A stretch of DNA of 32,270 nt from Alphaproteobacteria bacterium (GTDB taxonomy: Bacteria; Pseudomonadota; Alphaproteobacteria; Rhizobiales; Hyphomicrobiaceae): the NCBI GenBank assembly GCA_022600345.1, contig JAHZKP010000155.1, positions 1 through 32,270 of the forward strand. The letters are read 5' to 3'. The notes below the pieces were generated by a model. That model had not been told where the DNA came from. It was given only the letters and a program-made list of their open reading frames with translations, and ran no database searches. Numbering within the stretch: the stretch's first letter is position 1; every line of letters begins with the position of its first letter. Shown piece after piece: positions 22,463 to 29,804 of this stretch. A program made the translations under genes and the position numbers.

Positions 22463-23923
22463 TCAGCTTGTCGGCAAAGGTCCAGGAGCGCCCGGAGGCG
22501 GCGGATTGAATTCCTCCACCTCGACACCTTCGGGGCCGATTGTGAATTCGTGAATGTTCAGGTCGTGGGGTCCATGCCGCTTCTTGACCGCAGTGATGGT
22601 TCTCCTCACGACGCCAGGCCACTCGTACATCCTAAGCCACAACACGCTATCGCCCAAGTAGCTGACATCCAGGTCGGCTGACTGCTCTTGGCCCAGCAAG
22701 CCATGCTGGGCAACGATCAGCAAGCTCAGGGCCCCGCGCCGGGCAGCATATTTGAGTACCGTATGCATCTGCGTTACGGCCTGGTCGCTATGCGGCAGAG
22801 CGCTAAGATATCCCGTCAGGCTGTCGATCATGATCACTCTGACCTTGTGATCATCCAACGTCTTGACGACGATCTGAGAGAATTCTCCTGGCGAGATTTC
22901 GGACGGGTTGAAATCGCGCAGATGGAGTCGCCCCTCTTCGAAAGGTTTGCGCAATTCGATTCCAAGGCCTTCACTTCTTCGAAAGAAGGTTTCGACCCGT
23001 TCCTCGAACAGATACATCGCGACGTGCTCACCTCGCTCCAGCGCCGCACGCGCGTAAAGCGAGGCGAGGGTGGATTTGCCGGTTCCAGATTGGCCCATGA
23101 CAATGGCGGTCGTGCCTTCTTCAAGCCCACCGCCCAGCATCGAATCGAGGTTGTCGATGTCGCACTTGATTAAGCCGTTGGTGCCGCTGATGTCGGGCTG
23201 CAGATGAGGCAGGAGCCTGGGGTAGACGACCACTCCCTCGCCCTGCCGGATCGAGATGTCATGATAGCCGTCTCTTATCGGAGAACCGCGCAGTTTTTTG
23301 ATTTCCATGCGCCGCTCGGCCAAACCGTACTCCGGCAGGCGCTTTTCCAGCCGGATAATGCCGTGCGCGATGTTTTCGAGTTGGTCCTCTGAACGGTCGT
23401 CGCTCTTGTAGTGCTCGGTGTCAATCAGGATCGTCGTGATGCCCGCATCGTTCAAGAACGACTTGAAACCCAAGACTTCCCGGCGGAATTTTTGCGGGTT
23501 TGAAGCAAGGAGGCGGACTTCCAGCAGACTGTCGTAGACGATCCGTGTCGGGTTGATCTCTTCGATTTGTTGCTGGATGGCGTCGCGTGTCCGATCCAAT
23601 CTCAGATCGGCCGATTGAAATATCGTCTGGTCGGACAGGTTTGGGAGTTCATCACCCGTGCTGAGCGACTGTACGGCCATACCCTCCAACGTCCAGCCGT
23701 GCGATTGAGCAATTTGCTCCAGTTCTTCCTTGGTCTGGGATAAAGACACATAGAGGACAGGCTCTCCAGCCCTGATACCTTCGAGAAGGAATTGCAGTGC
23801 AAGTGTTGTCTTGCCTGTACCAGCAGCACCGCGCAGTAGATAGAAGCGATCGGCGGGAAGGCCGCCATTCAGTATTTCATCGAGCCCGACTACACCCGTT
23901 TGAGCGCGTTTCAGATCGGCCAT
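22463..23923 (-). CDS. KaiC-like double-RecA ATPase
   Basis: A 486-aa protein with two RecA/KaiC domains. Domain 1 has Walker A GAAGTGKTT (32-40) and Walker B RIVYDSLLE; domain 2 has Walker A GQSGTGKST (277-285), MYLFEERVE (catalytic-type Glu pair, about 307-308) and Walker B VIMIDSLTGYL. In domain 1 the position of the KaiC Glu pair reads YVSLSQTKEEL, so the CI-type catalytic Glu pair seems absent. No KaiA or KaiB gene is nearby, so a full clock is not suggested. In rhizobia and Methylobacterium such KaiC-like proteins are coded with HWE kinases, and a role as an ATP-dependent signalling scaffold is inferred. The ATG at 23923 follows GAAGGAAAG. Confidence 0.88.
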   Translation of the reverse strand: MADLKRAQTGVVGLDEILNGGLPADRFYLLRGAAGTGKTTLALQFLLEGIRAGEPVLYVSLSQTKEELEQIAQSHGWTLEGMAVQSLSTGDELPNLSDQTIFQSADLRLDRTRDAIQQQIEEINPTRIVYDSLLEVRLLASNPQKFRREVLGFKSFLNDAGITTILIDTEHYKSDDRSEDQLENIAHGIIRLEKRLPEYGLAERRMEIKKLRGSPIRDGYHDISIRQGEGVVVYPRLLPHLQPDISGTNGLIKCDIDNLDSMLGGGLEEGTTAIVMGQSGTGKSTLASLYARAALERGEHVAMYLFEERVETFFRRSEGLGIELRKPFEEGRLHLRDFNPSEISPGEFSQIVVKTLDDHKVRVIMIDSLTGYLSALPHSDQAVTQMHTVLKYAARRGALSLLIVAQHGLLGQEQSADLDVSYLGDSVLWLRMYEWPGVVRRTITAVKKRHGPHDLNIHEFTIGPEGVEVEEFNPPPPGAPGPLPTS

Positions 23924-24070
23924 TCCGTCTTTCCTTCATTGCTTCAAAGCAGTCCTTAAGAGCCATCATTACGTCGCACACCTGACCAAGTCCATGCGAA
24001 AGCCGCGCAACCGTGAAGCGGTCGCTGTGACCGGGGCAGGCCCGTTCGTCTCGACGCGCAAAAAAGCCAA

Positions 24071-24096
24071 AAGGCGGATCGGGGCCGATCCGCCTT
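24071..24096 (-). terminator. Terminator after the 45-aa membrane protein
   Basis: A 12-bp perfect stem (AAGGCGGATCGG and its inverse) with a 2-base centre is followed on the minus strand by TTTTGGCTTTTTT. It separates the small gene at 24125 from the kaiC-like operon. Confidence 0.88.
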
Positions 24097-24124
24097 CTGC
24101 TCTTTTTCCAATGCAGCCGAAGTC

Positions 24125-24262
24125 CTATTCGACGCCCAGCTTTTCGCTGATCGATCCGGTCTCGATCGAAATCGTGTTTTCATCCTGGTAGTAGATGTAG
24201 CCAAGCGCTGCAAGCGCGACGACAAGGCCACCGATCAAGAACCATTGTGCGCTGTTGCTCAT
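24125..24262 (-). CDS. 45-aa single-span membrane protein
   Basis: MSNSAQWFLIGGLVVALAAL begins the protein, one transmembrane helix, followed by GYIYYQDENTISIETGSI and a short polar tail. AGAGGATG is upstream of the ATG. It has its own perfect EcfG promoter and its own terminator, forming a one-gene unit, which makes it a strong candidate for a genuine stress-induced small protein. I recall similar short proteins in rhizobia but no function. Confidence 0.78.
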   Translation of the reverse strand: MSNSAQWFLIGGLVVALAALGYIYYQDENTISIETGSISEKLGVE

Positions 24263-24300
24263 GAAAATCATCCTCTCTTGAAGCGGGTTCATGCGAGGAT

Positions 24301-24325
24301 AACGGTTCCCTGCCTCTCGGGTTCC
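24301..24325 (-). promoter_or_regulatory. EcfG promoter of the 45-aa membrane protein gene
   Basis: On the minus strand GGAAC, 16 bp, CGTT: perfect consensus, 38 bp before the ATG. Confidence 0.85.
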
Positions 24326-24424
24326 CGATTAAAGTGGCCAGACCAATCACCTACAGCCTGTAAATTTTTCATCGCGCCAACTCAATCCAATTGCAGGAGG
24401 GCGCCAACTCCCGATTCCGCTCGG

Positions 24425-24459
24425 GCAACATGAACTGTCACAGGCAACATGACCTGTCA
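24425..24459. repeat. Imperfect direct repeat upstream of a receiver gene
   Basis: Two 16-bp copies (GCAACATGAACTGTCA and GCAACATGACCTGTCA, 24425-24440 and 24444-24459) lie 19 bp apart, each ending in a TGAC/GTCA half-palindrome. They sit about 90 bp before the receiver at 24546 and could be operator sites. Confidence 0.4.
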
Positions 24460-24545
24460 AAAGACATAGACGCAGGGCGTGCCACTGGCCTAGGGTGGCC
24501 CCAGTATTGCGTCCGGCGTCCTGCCGAGTGTTTGGAGTATTGGCG

Positions 24546-24926
24546 ATGAGGCGGCACGAAGGTCGGTTAAAAGCTTCGCCGCGAAGCCGGTTTCAGGTCC
24601 TTGTCGTCGAGGATGATCCGGTGATCGCGCTAGATGCGGAAATGTGTTTTCTTGAGGCAGGCGCCGACGAGGTCGTGCTTGCTGGCAATATGCGCCAGGC
24701 ATTGGCATGCATTGACGAGAATGCGCCCAGTTTTGCCCTGCTCGACGTGATGCTTGGCGACGAAGCATCGTTTCCAATCGCCGACAAATTGAGCGAACTG
24801 GACATACCGTTCGTGTTTGCATCCGGCTACAGCGATAAGTGTACGTTTCCAGAAGCTCACCAGGATGTTGTCAGGCTGTCCAAACCCTACCGCGCAGCCG
24901 CAATTGCAAACGCTTTGAGACAATGA
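24546..24926 (+). CDS. Single-domain response regulator (FATGUY type)
   Basis: A 126-aa receiver: VLVVEDDPVIALDAE (acidic pocket), Asp67 in FALLDVMLGDE, IPFVFASGYSD (FATGUY-like motif with Ser for Thr) and VRLSKPYR (conserved Lys). FATGUY receivers such as Sphingomonas SdrG and Caulobacter LovR modulate the PhyR stress pathway, and a similar role is inferred. It has no output domain. GGAG precedes the ATG at 24546 by 8 nt; an upstream GTG at 24495 is possible but adds residues unlike a receiver. I found no EcfG box ahead of it. Confidence 0.83.
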   Translation: MRRHEGRLKASPRSRFQVLVVEDDPVIALDAEMCFLEAGADEVVLAGNMRQALACIDENAPSFALLDVMLGDEASFPIADKLSELDIPFVFASGYSDKCTFPEAHQDVVRLSKPYRAAAIANALRQ

Positions 24927-24994
24927 AGCCGCCTGACGATCTTACCAACTCGGGCATTCCGGGCCGCCTCGCAAGCGCGGCTTACCTCCGCCCC

Positions 24995-25882
24995 TTATTC
25001 CCCGGCCGATTGCAGGCGTTCACCGGCCAGTTGAACCGGTTCCTTGAACGTAAGCGTTCTGTAGGGAAACGGTATCTCGACGCCTGCTTCATCCAGACCG
25101 CGCTTTATCGCAGCGACGACTTCATCGCGTGACGCGCGGATCTCGACCGGCTTCGAGCCCGACCACCAGGCGACCTCAAAGTCGACACTTGATGAGCCAA
25201 ACTCTTTCGCGAAGATCTGAACAGGCTTTTCCGGCTTGACGGTATCGGCGCCAGCAAGAGTATTTTTGATGACGTCGCGCGCGGCATCGACATCTTCACC
25301 ATAAGCCACGCCAACGGTGATGGACTGACGCCTGATCGACTGATCGGTCAGCACCTCGACCGGGTTCTTGAACAGGAACGCGTTGGGAACCATGGTCAGC
25401 GCGCCGTCCGTTCCGCGCAGATAAGTGTCGCGCAAAGAGATTTTTTCGACAGTTCCGCTGACGTCCTGGCATTCAACGTAGTCGCCCAATCGCATCGGTT
25501 CGCGAAGCAGGATCAACAGTCCGGCCAGGAAGTTTTCGAAGATGTCCTTGAACGCCAGACCGATAGCCAGCGAGCCGATGCCAATACCCGCCAGAGCTTC
25601 GGACGGCGTCAGTCCGGGCAGTGCGATCGTTGCCGCCACCAGCAGTCCTATCAGCCATATCAAAACGCTTGAGACGGTCTGGACGGCCTCGCGCAGGGCT
25701 GGCCTGAACCTCCGGCTCCTGAGCAACTGACGAATTGTCCAACGAACGGTTCTGGCGACCAGCCAGGTCAACGTTAGGAACACCATGGCCGCAATGACAT
25801 TGGGAGCAATTGCTATAGCGTCTCGCAAAACGGCCTCGAGACGGTCAGTCAGTATTTTTATCGGCGCAATATCCAGCTCCAC
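24995..25882 (-). CDS. MscS-family mechanosensitive channel
   Basis: A 295-aa small-conductance mechanosensitive channel that releases solutes on hypo-osmotic shock. Transmembrane segments lie around residues 28-50 (NVIAAMVFLTLTWLVARTV) and 70-90 (SSVLIWLIGLLVAATIAL), plus the Gly/Ala-rich pore helix (ALAGIGIGSLAIGLAFKDIFENFLAGLLIL). The MscS beta domain follows (MRLGDYVECQDVSGTVEKISLRDT, then LRGTDGALTMVPNAFLF), then the alpha/beta cytoplasmic domain to about residue 285. The ATG at 25882 is 11 bp after the upstream gene's stop, so the two form an operon. Confidence 0.92.
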   Translation of the reverse strand: MELDIAPIKILTDRLEAVLRDAIAIAPNVIAAMVFLTLTWLVARTVRWTIRQLLRSRRFRPALREAVQTVSSVLIWLIGLLVAATIALPGLTPSEALAGIGIGSLAIGLAFKDIFENFLAGLLILLREPMRLGDYVECQDVSGTVEKISLRDTYLRGTDGALTMVPNAFLFKNPVEVLTDQSIRRQSITVGVAYGEDVDAARDVIKNTLAGADTVKPEKPVQIFAKEFGSSSVDFEVAWWSGSKPVEIRASRDEVVAAIKRGLDEAGVEIPFPYRTLTFKEPVQLAGERLQSAGE

Positions 25883-25893
25883 CCTCAGTCCCC

Positions 25894-26679
25894 CTAGTTG
25901 AGCAAATCGGTCGGTTCAATTGCGATCAGACGCTGCACGTCACTCACGGTCTTGTCGACAAAAAGAACATCGGGAATCGAGATTGTCCGCTTCTTCGCCC
26001 CCGCCGTGGTGAGGCGCAAATCCCCCGAGCCGAACCCCAGTATCTTGTGGCGCATGAAGTCTTCGCCATGCTTTTCAAACAGCATGCCGCGAGCGTCGAA
26101 GCTTTCCGCACCGTCGCCGATCCATTTCTCTTCGGTCAACTGGCCAGGCCGGACCCGCCGATAGGTCAGCCTGTCGAAATAGAAGAACGTCGCCAGCAGA
26201 ATGACGGCCAGCGAAATCGATGTTGCCATATAGAAACCGGCATTCATGTGGACGGATAGCTGCGGGATAATACGAGCGAGATCATCAAGCAGGCCGGCCC
26301 AGGCGAGCGTGACCGTGATAAGTCCGACGGTGAGCAAGGCAACGACCGAGTAGATGCCGCGCAACCTGGCGCTGGTGATCAGCAAGGTCAGCAGGAAAAC
26401 GGTAATGTATGTCAGCCCCAGGCCGGTTCCAGGATAAACGTAGAGCGTCTCTCCTCCTTCGGCCGTGAACGGTCGTCCCGCCGCATAGGTTATCAAGCCG
26501 CAGACGAATCCTGTAACACACACCGGCCACCAATAGATCAGGCCGGAATGGCTGTAGATGATAACCTCGGGAAGACTGTCATCGGGGGACGGCAGGTCAT
26601 CAGCCGTTTGGGGAGAGCCATCCAAGTCCGGCATTTCACGCGGCTGTTGCTCGTTTCGCAAAAGGTTGTCTTCTGCCAC
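25894..26679 (-). CDS. Hypothetical membrane protein with C-terminal soluble domain
   Basis: A 261-aa protein I cannot assign. An acidic N-terminus (residues 1-40) is followed by about four membrane segments: IYWWPVCVTGFVCGLITYAA, GLGLTYITVFLLTLLITSA, YSVVALLTVGLITVTLAWAG and MATSISLAVILLATFFYF. After these comes a soluble part of about 90 residues (LTEEKWIGDGAESFDARGML, GDLRLTTAGAKKRTISIPDV) with the look of a small beta domain such as a bacterial PH-like fold. The GTG at 26679 has GAGGAGG 5 nt upstream and is preferred to longer frames reaching 26895, which overlap the AI-2E transporter gene. It is co-transcribed with mscS. Confidence 0.75.
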   Translation of the reverse strand: MAEDNLLRNEQQPREMPDLDGSPQTADDLPSPDDSLPEVIIYSHSGLIYWWPVCVTGFVCGLITYAAGRPFTAEGGETLYVYPGTGLGLTYITVFLLTLLITSARLRGIYSVVALLTVGLITVTLAWAGLLDDLARIIPQLSVHMNAGFYMATSISLAVILLATFFYFDRLTYRRVRPGQLTEEKWIGDGAESFDARGMLFEKHGEDFMRHKILGFGSGDLRLTTAGAKKRTISIPDVLFVDKTVSDVQRLIAIEPTDLLN

Positions 26680-26755
26680 GATTGCCTCCTCAGGTTTGTC
26701 TGCACTCGCTCCCCCGACCAGTTGAAGGGGGCTGTGGCGCAATTGTCTGAGGGGT

Positions 26756-26781
26756 AACTCCTTGCTTCGCAGGTTTGTTCC
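26756..26781 (-). promoter_or_regulatory. Possible EcfG promoter of the membrane protein-mscS operon
   Basis: On the minus strand GGAAC, 17 bp, AGTT (one -10 mismatch), in the 130-bp gap before the GTG start at 26679. Confidence 0.45.
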
Positions 26782-26809
26782 AGATTCAGAATGAAATTCT
26801 GCCCGTGGC

Positions 26810-27919
26810 CTACGGGGAAAGGAACTCCGAGACTGGCCGCAGGCTGTCCACGCGGTCGCAAACGATCTTGAGCGTTGCAAGTAGTGGCACCGCAACGAGC
26901 GCGCCGACCACGCCCCACATCCAGCCCCAGAAAATTATCGAAATGAAAATCGCGACGGGACTGAGGGCAAGCCGGCTACCCAGCATGTATGGGATTGCGG
27001 CATTCGTTACCAAAAACATGACGATGAGATATACGCCCGCCGGCATCAGCGCCCAGGTCAAATTGCTGTAGGTCAACAGCCCAACGAAGCTCAAAATTGC
27101 CGTTATCACCGCCGACCCGACAAATGGGGCATAGCTCAGGACTGTCACGATAACGCCCCACAAGATTGGATTCGGAAATCCGAGCCCCCAACACGTAAGG
27201 CCGACGACCGCGCCGGTCATGATGTTTAAGGCCGTCAACATTATCAGGTAGTAGGAAACGTCCTCCTGGATACTGCGAATGATTTCGACCATGCGCTTCT
27301 TGTCCTTGAAGCGCGGAATGCTCTCGACGCTCTTGCGGACAAACGCATCGCCCGAGGCCAGCAGGAAGTAGAGCAACATCACGACGACACCGATTGAGGC
27401 GACGACCTGGGGTGTGCCGGTCAGGAACTGTTCTGTAACACCGGGCCTTTGGACGCGGACTTCAAGCGGCCGCCCAGCTCCCTTCATCTCCGTTGCAGAC
27501 TCCACCTTATCGGCTGCGTCCTTTAGCTTTTCGATTGGCTTTTTGACGGCGTCCAGCATCTCTTCGATGCGAAAAAAGTTCTGCGGCACACGCTCGACCC
27601 ACTCTCGCGCCGAGCCCGACAATCCATAAACCGTGCTCAACAAAATGATGATCGTGACCGAAACCGTGATCGCCGCGCCGACCGGGCTTGGAAGCCCCAC
27701 TTTTTCAAATATTCGAACCACGGGGTGGAAAAGCATACTCAACAACAGGGCCAGCGTGACCGGGATCAACACCGAAGCAGCAAAGTAGATCGCGTAGAGA
27801 ATCAACAGGACGAATATGCCATTGATGGAAATCGAGCGCCGGTCGGAATCGGTCAGCACCATTACCGGCTTACCGTCCTCGTTCGTGGTGCCGGGGGCCT
27901 GCTCTACTTCAGAAGACAT
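26810..27919 (-). CDS. AI-2E/PerM family transporter
   Basis: A 369-aa polytopic membrane protein of the AI-2E family, whose members export autoinducer-2 or act as Na+/H+ antiporters; the substrate here is unknown. Two N-terminal helices (INGIFVLLILYAIYFAASVL, VTLALLLSMLFHPVV) are followed by TVSVTIIILLSTVYGL and a soluble helical stretch of about 90 residues. The conserved C-terminal half comes next: YYLIMLTALNIMTGAVVGL, FPNPILWGVIVTVLSYAPFVG and IIFWGWMWGVVGALVAVPLL. The length is normal. The ATG at 27919 is chosen; a GTG at 27931 is an alternative. A perfect EcfG promoter lies upstream. Confidence 0.88.
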   Translation of the reverse strand: MSSEVEQAPGTTNEDGKPVMVLTDSDRRSISINGIFVLLILYAIYFAASVLIPVTLALLLSMLFHPVVRIFEKVGLPSPVGAAITVSVTIIILLSTVYGLSGSAREWVERVPQNFFRIEEMLDAVKKPIEKLKDAADKVESATEMKGAGRPLEVRVQRPGVTEQFLTGTPQVVASIGVVVMLLYFLLASGDAFVRKSVESIPRFKDKKRMVEIIRSIQEDVSYYLIMLTALNIMTGAVVGLTCWGLGFPNPILWGVIVTVLSYAPFVGSAVITAILSFVGLLTYSNLTWALMPAGVYLIVMFLVTNAAIPYMLGSRLALSPVAIFISIIFWGWMWGVVGALVAVPLLATLKIVCDRVDSLRPVSEFLSP

Positions 27920-28004
27920 AAACAAAACCACGCAGGTTGACGATCGCTAAAACGTGTGGGTCAACCAATCGCAACAGCCATTGATGACGCCCGGTCGTTG
28001 GCAA

Positions 28005-28029
28005 AACGCGCTGGGAACGGTGGGGTTCC
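28005..28029 (-). promoter_or_regulatory. EcfG promoter of the AI-2E transporter gene
   Basis: On the minus strand GGAAC, 16 bp, CGTT: perfect consensus, about 85 bp before the ATG at 27919. It is back to back with the plus-strand EcfG promoter at 28069. Confidence 0.85.
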
Positions 28030-28068
28030 CAGACCACTGCATCCAATCGCTTTTCAAGCAGATCCACG

Positions 28069-28094
28069 GGAACCCAAAGCCCGGTGTCTTCGTT
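28069..28094 (+). promoter_or_regulatory. EcfG promoter of the DUF2383 gene
   Basis: GGAAC, 17 bp, CGTT: consensus boxes with the longer permitted spacing, 48 bp before the ATG at 28143. Confidence 0.8.
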
Positions 28095-28142
28095 CCCTCG
28101 TCAACGCACGGATGCGTTGAATTCAAAAGAAGGAACGAGATT

Positions 28143-28577
28143 ATGTCAGATAATACCGAAGCCCTGAACGAGATTATCAGCTTCTTGAAGGCCGGCGAAG
28201 AGTTCTACAGAGACGGAGCTGAGCAAAGCGACAACGCGATGTTGAAGAACACCTTCACCGATATGGCGACCGTTCGCAATGCCGCGATCCAGGAACTCTC
28301 AGCCAAAGTGGAGAACCTTGGCGAGGAACCATCGAACGCGAGCTGGGTGGAGCAGGCAAGAAACTTCTACACAACCATGAAGTCCGCGCTTGTCGATGCC
28401 GATGAGGCCTACATCGCCGACCTTGAAGAACATGAAGACCGCACCCTGGAGAAGATCGAGAACTCGCTAAGCGACATCGAGGGCGCCGACGTCGCATCCC
28501 TCTTGGTGCGCCATCTGGGAGCATTCAAGGCAACCCACGACAAGATGAAGTCGCTGAAGGAAGCCTACGTCAACTGA
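28143..28577 (+). CDS. PA2169-like four-helix-bundle protein (DUF2383)
   Basis: A 144-aa ferritin-like/DUF2383 protein without signal peptide. It starts MSDNTEALNEIISFLKAGEE and runs through FYRDGAEQSDNAMLKNTF, a central helix NASWVEQARNFYTTMKSAL, and DEAYIADLEEHEDRTLEKIE to LGAFKATHDKMKSL. Conserved Glu/His residues (HEDRTLEKIE, HLGAFKATHDKM) could bind a metal, as in ferritin-like folds, but the activity is unknown. Proteins of this family are often general-stress-response targets. The ATG at 28143 follows AAGGAACGAGA. It has its own EcfG promoter and a GC hairpin after the stop. Confidence 0.83.
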   Translation: MSDNTEALNEIISFLKAGEEFYRDGAEQSDNAMLKNTFTDMATVRNAAIQELSAKVENLGEEPSNASWVEQARNFYTTMKSALVDADEAYIADLEEHEDRTLEKIENSLSDIEGADVASLLVRHLGAFKATHDKMKSLKEAYVN

Positions 28578-28595
28578 CAGGCTTCGCATGTGCCG

Positions 28596-28620
28596 GTTCG
28601 GGCGGCCTGGCCGCCCGAAC
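28596..28620 (+). terminator. GC-rich hairpin after the DUF2383 gene
   Basis: An 11-bp perfect stem (GTTCGGGCGGC and its inverse, loop CTG) starts 18 bp after the stop codon. No T-run follows, so it may be a weak terminator or RNA-stabilising hairpin. Confidence 0.5.
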
Positions 28621-28739
28621 ACCGTTGCCGCCAACTCAACAAGGACGGCCAACACCTTCGCGCGCGCTGCGACCAGGCGACCGGTCATTCAACTCAATCC
28701 GAGACCCAGGAAAAATTTGCGCAACCCTGCCCGGTCCAG

Positions 28740-28765
28740 GGAACCTCTGGCCTACTTCCCACGTT
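28740..28765 (+). promoter_or_regulatory. EcfG promoter of the PRC-barrel/csbD unit
   Basis: GGAAC, 17 bp, CGTT: consensus boxes, 50 bp before the PRC-barrel gene start at 28816. Confidence 0.8.
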
Positions 28766-28815
28766 TAACCGCTAGTCCGCCCCGCAAGGGCGGTGACGAA
28801 AACATGGAGATTGAG

Positions 28816-29388
28816 ATGAATAAAATGATCACCGCAGGAGCTCTAGCTCTCGCCCTCGCATCGACCGCTTTCACGACAAGCAGCACATGGGCGGCAGGCG
28901 CAAAGGATTCAGCCTTCATTCAATACAAGAGCAATGCAAACCTGCACACTTCCGACTGGGTCGGTGCGCCGGTGAAGAACTCGTCCAACGAAACAATCGG
29001 TGACGTCAACGATTTCGTCCTCGACCAGAACGGTAAGGTCGTTGCCGTGGTCACCGGTGTGGGCGGTTTCCTGGGTCTTGGTGAAAAGAATGTCGCCATC
29101 GACTTTGGCGCTGTCACTCTTTCAATGGGTGAAAACAGCGAGAAGACCGCGATGGTCGACCTCACCAAAGAAGCCCTCCAGGCTGCACCCGAATACAAGG
29201 TGCCTGGAAGCAAGACGATGCGCGACCGCGCCAAGGATGCATCAAAGGCGGCTTCCCAGACATACAAGAGTGCCAAGGAGACGGTGAAGGAAGGCGTCGA
29301 TGCCGCCTCCAAGAAAGCCAAGGAAACCTACGAAGCAACGAAGGAAGCCGTTACAGGCGACGACAAGTCGAAGAACACCGCACAGTAG
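28816..29388 (+). CDS. Exported PRC-barrel protein with LEA-like tail
   Basis: A 190-aa protein. A signal peptide (MNKMITAGALALALASTAFT, cleavage near TWA-AG) is followed by a PRC-barrel domain of about 80 residues (SDWVGAPVKNSSNETIGDVN, DFVLDQNGKVVAVVTGVGGF, NVAIDFGAVTLS), then a Lys/Ala/Glu-rich amphipathic tail with repeating KAKETYEATKEAV-like units resembling LEA proteins. PRC-barrels bind RNA or proteins in other contexts; this exported form is probably an envelope stress protein. GGAG sits 6 nt before the ATG at 28816; an ATG at 28804 would add four residues. It is probably co-transcribed with csbD. Confidence 0.84.
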   Translation: MNKMITAGALALALASTAFTTSSTWAAGAKDSAFIQYKSNANLHTSDWVGAPVKNSSNETIGDVNDFVLDQNGKVVAVVTGVGGFLGLGEKNVAIDFGAVTLSMGENSEKTAMVDLTKEALQAAPEYKVPGSKTMRDRAKDASKAASQTYKSAKETVKEGVDAASKKAKETYEATKEAVTGDDKSKNTAQ

Positions 29389-29435
29389 GTATTCTGTCGT
29401 CAAAACCTCACCTCAGAAATTGGGAGCATTACGCA

Positions 29436-29636
29436 ATGAATTGGGATCAGATCGAAGGCAAATGGAAGCAATACACCGGGCAGATCCAGCAGCAGTGGGG
29501 AAAGCTGACGGAGGATGAGGTGGATCGCGCCCAAGGTCGCCGCCATGAACTCGAAGGCATGATTCAGGAGCGATATGGCGTCGCCAAGGAAGAAGCCGAG
29601 CGCCAGGTGGACGACTGGCTCAAGTCGCAAAACTGA
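29436..29636 (+). CDS. csbD: CsbD family stress protein
   Basis: A 66-aa CsbD-like protein: MNWDQIEGKWKQYTGQIQQQ, then WGKLTEDEVDRAQGRRHELE and RYGVAKEEAERQVDDWL, the full family pattern of four small helices. CsbD was found as a sigma-B-dependent protein in Bacillus; its function is unknown. In alphaproteobacteria csbD-like genes are typical targets of EcfG. Gap to the PRC-barrel gene is 47 bp and no separate EcfG box is seen, so they likely share the promoter at 28740. Confidence 0.92.
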   Translation: MNWDQIEGKWKQYTGQIQQQWGKLTEDEVDRAQGRRHELEGMIQERYGVAKEEAERQVDDWLKSQN

Positions 29637-29642
29637 ATGGCG

Positions 29643-29672
29643 AAAAAAGCACCGCCGAACCCCGGCGGTGCT
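29643..29672 (-). terminator. Hairpin between csbD and phyR
   Basis: A 10-bp stem AGCACCGCCG with its inverse and loop AACCC. On the minus strand it is followed by six T, fitting termination of phyR transcription; on the plus strand it could also stop csbD transcripts but has no T-run. Confidence 0.65.
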
Positions 29673-29740
29673 GGCCTGCTCAAGCAAGGCGGTTTGGCGA
29701 CCTCACTGAGTTCTTCAACAGCCTGCTAGAATCATAGGTG

Positions 29741-29804
29741 TAGAGCATCTTTATCCGACCATTCGATCACGAGGTGTGACCGCGTATGGTCGGATGATGC
29801 TCTA
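29741..29804. repeat. 64-bp rhizobial-type palindromic element at the phyR 3' end
   Basis: Outer arms TAGAGCATC/GATGCTCTA and inner arms TCCGACCAT/ATGGTCGGA form a long imperfect hairpin. Its TAGAGCAT...ATGCTCTA ends recall the abundant intergenic palindromes of Rhizobium and Mesorhizobium genomes. The phyR stop codon (29802-29804) lies in the outer arm. Confidence 0.7.
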
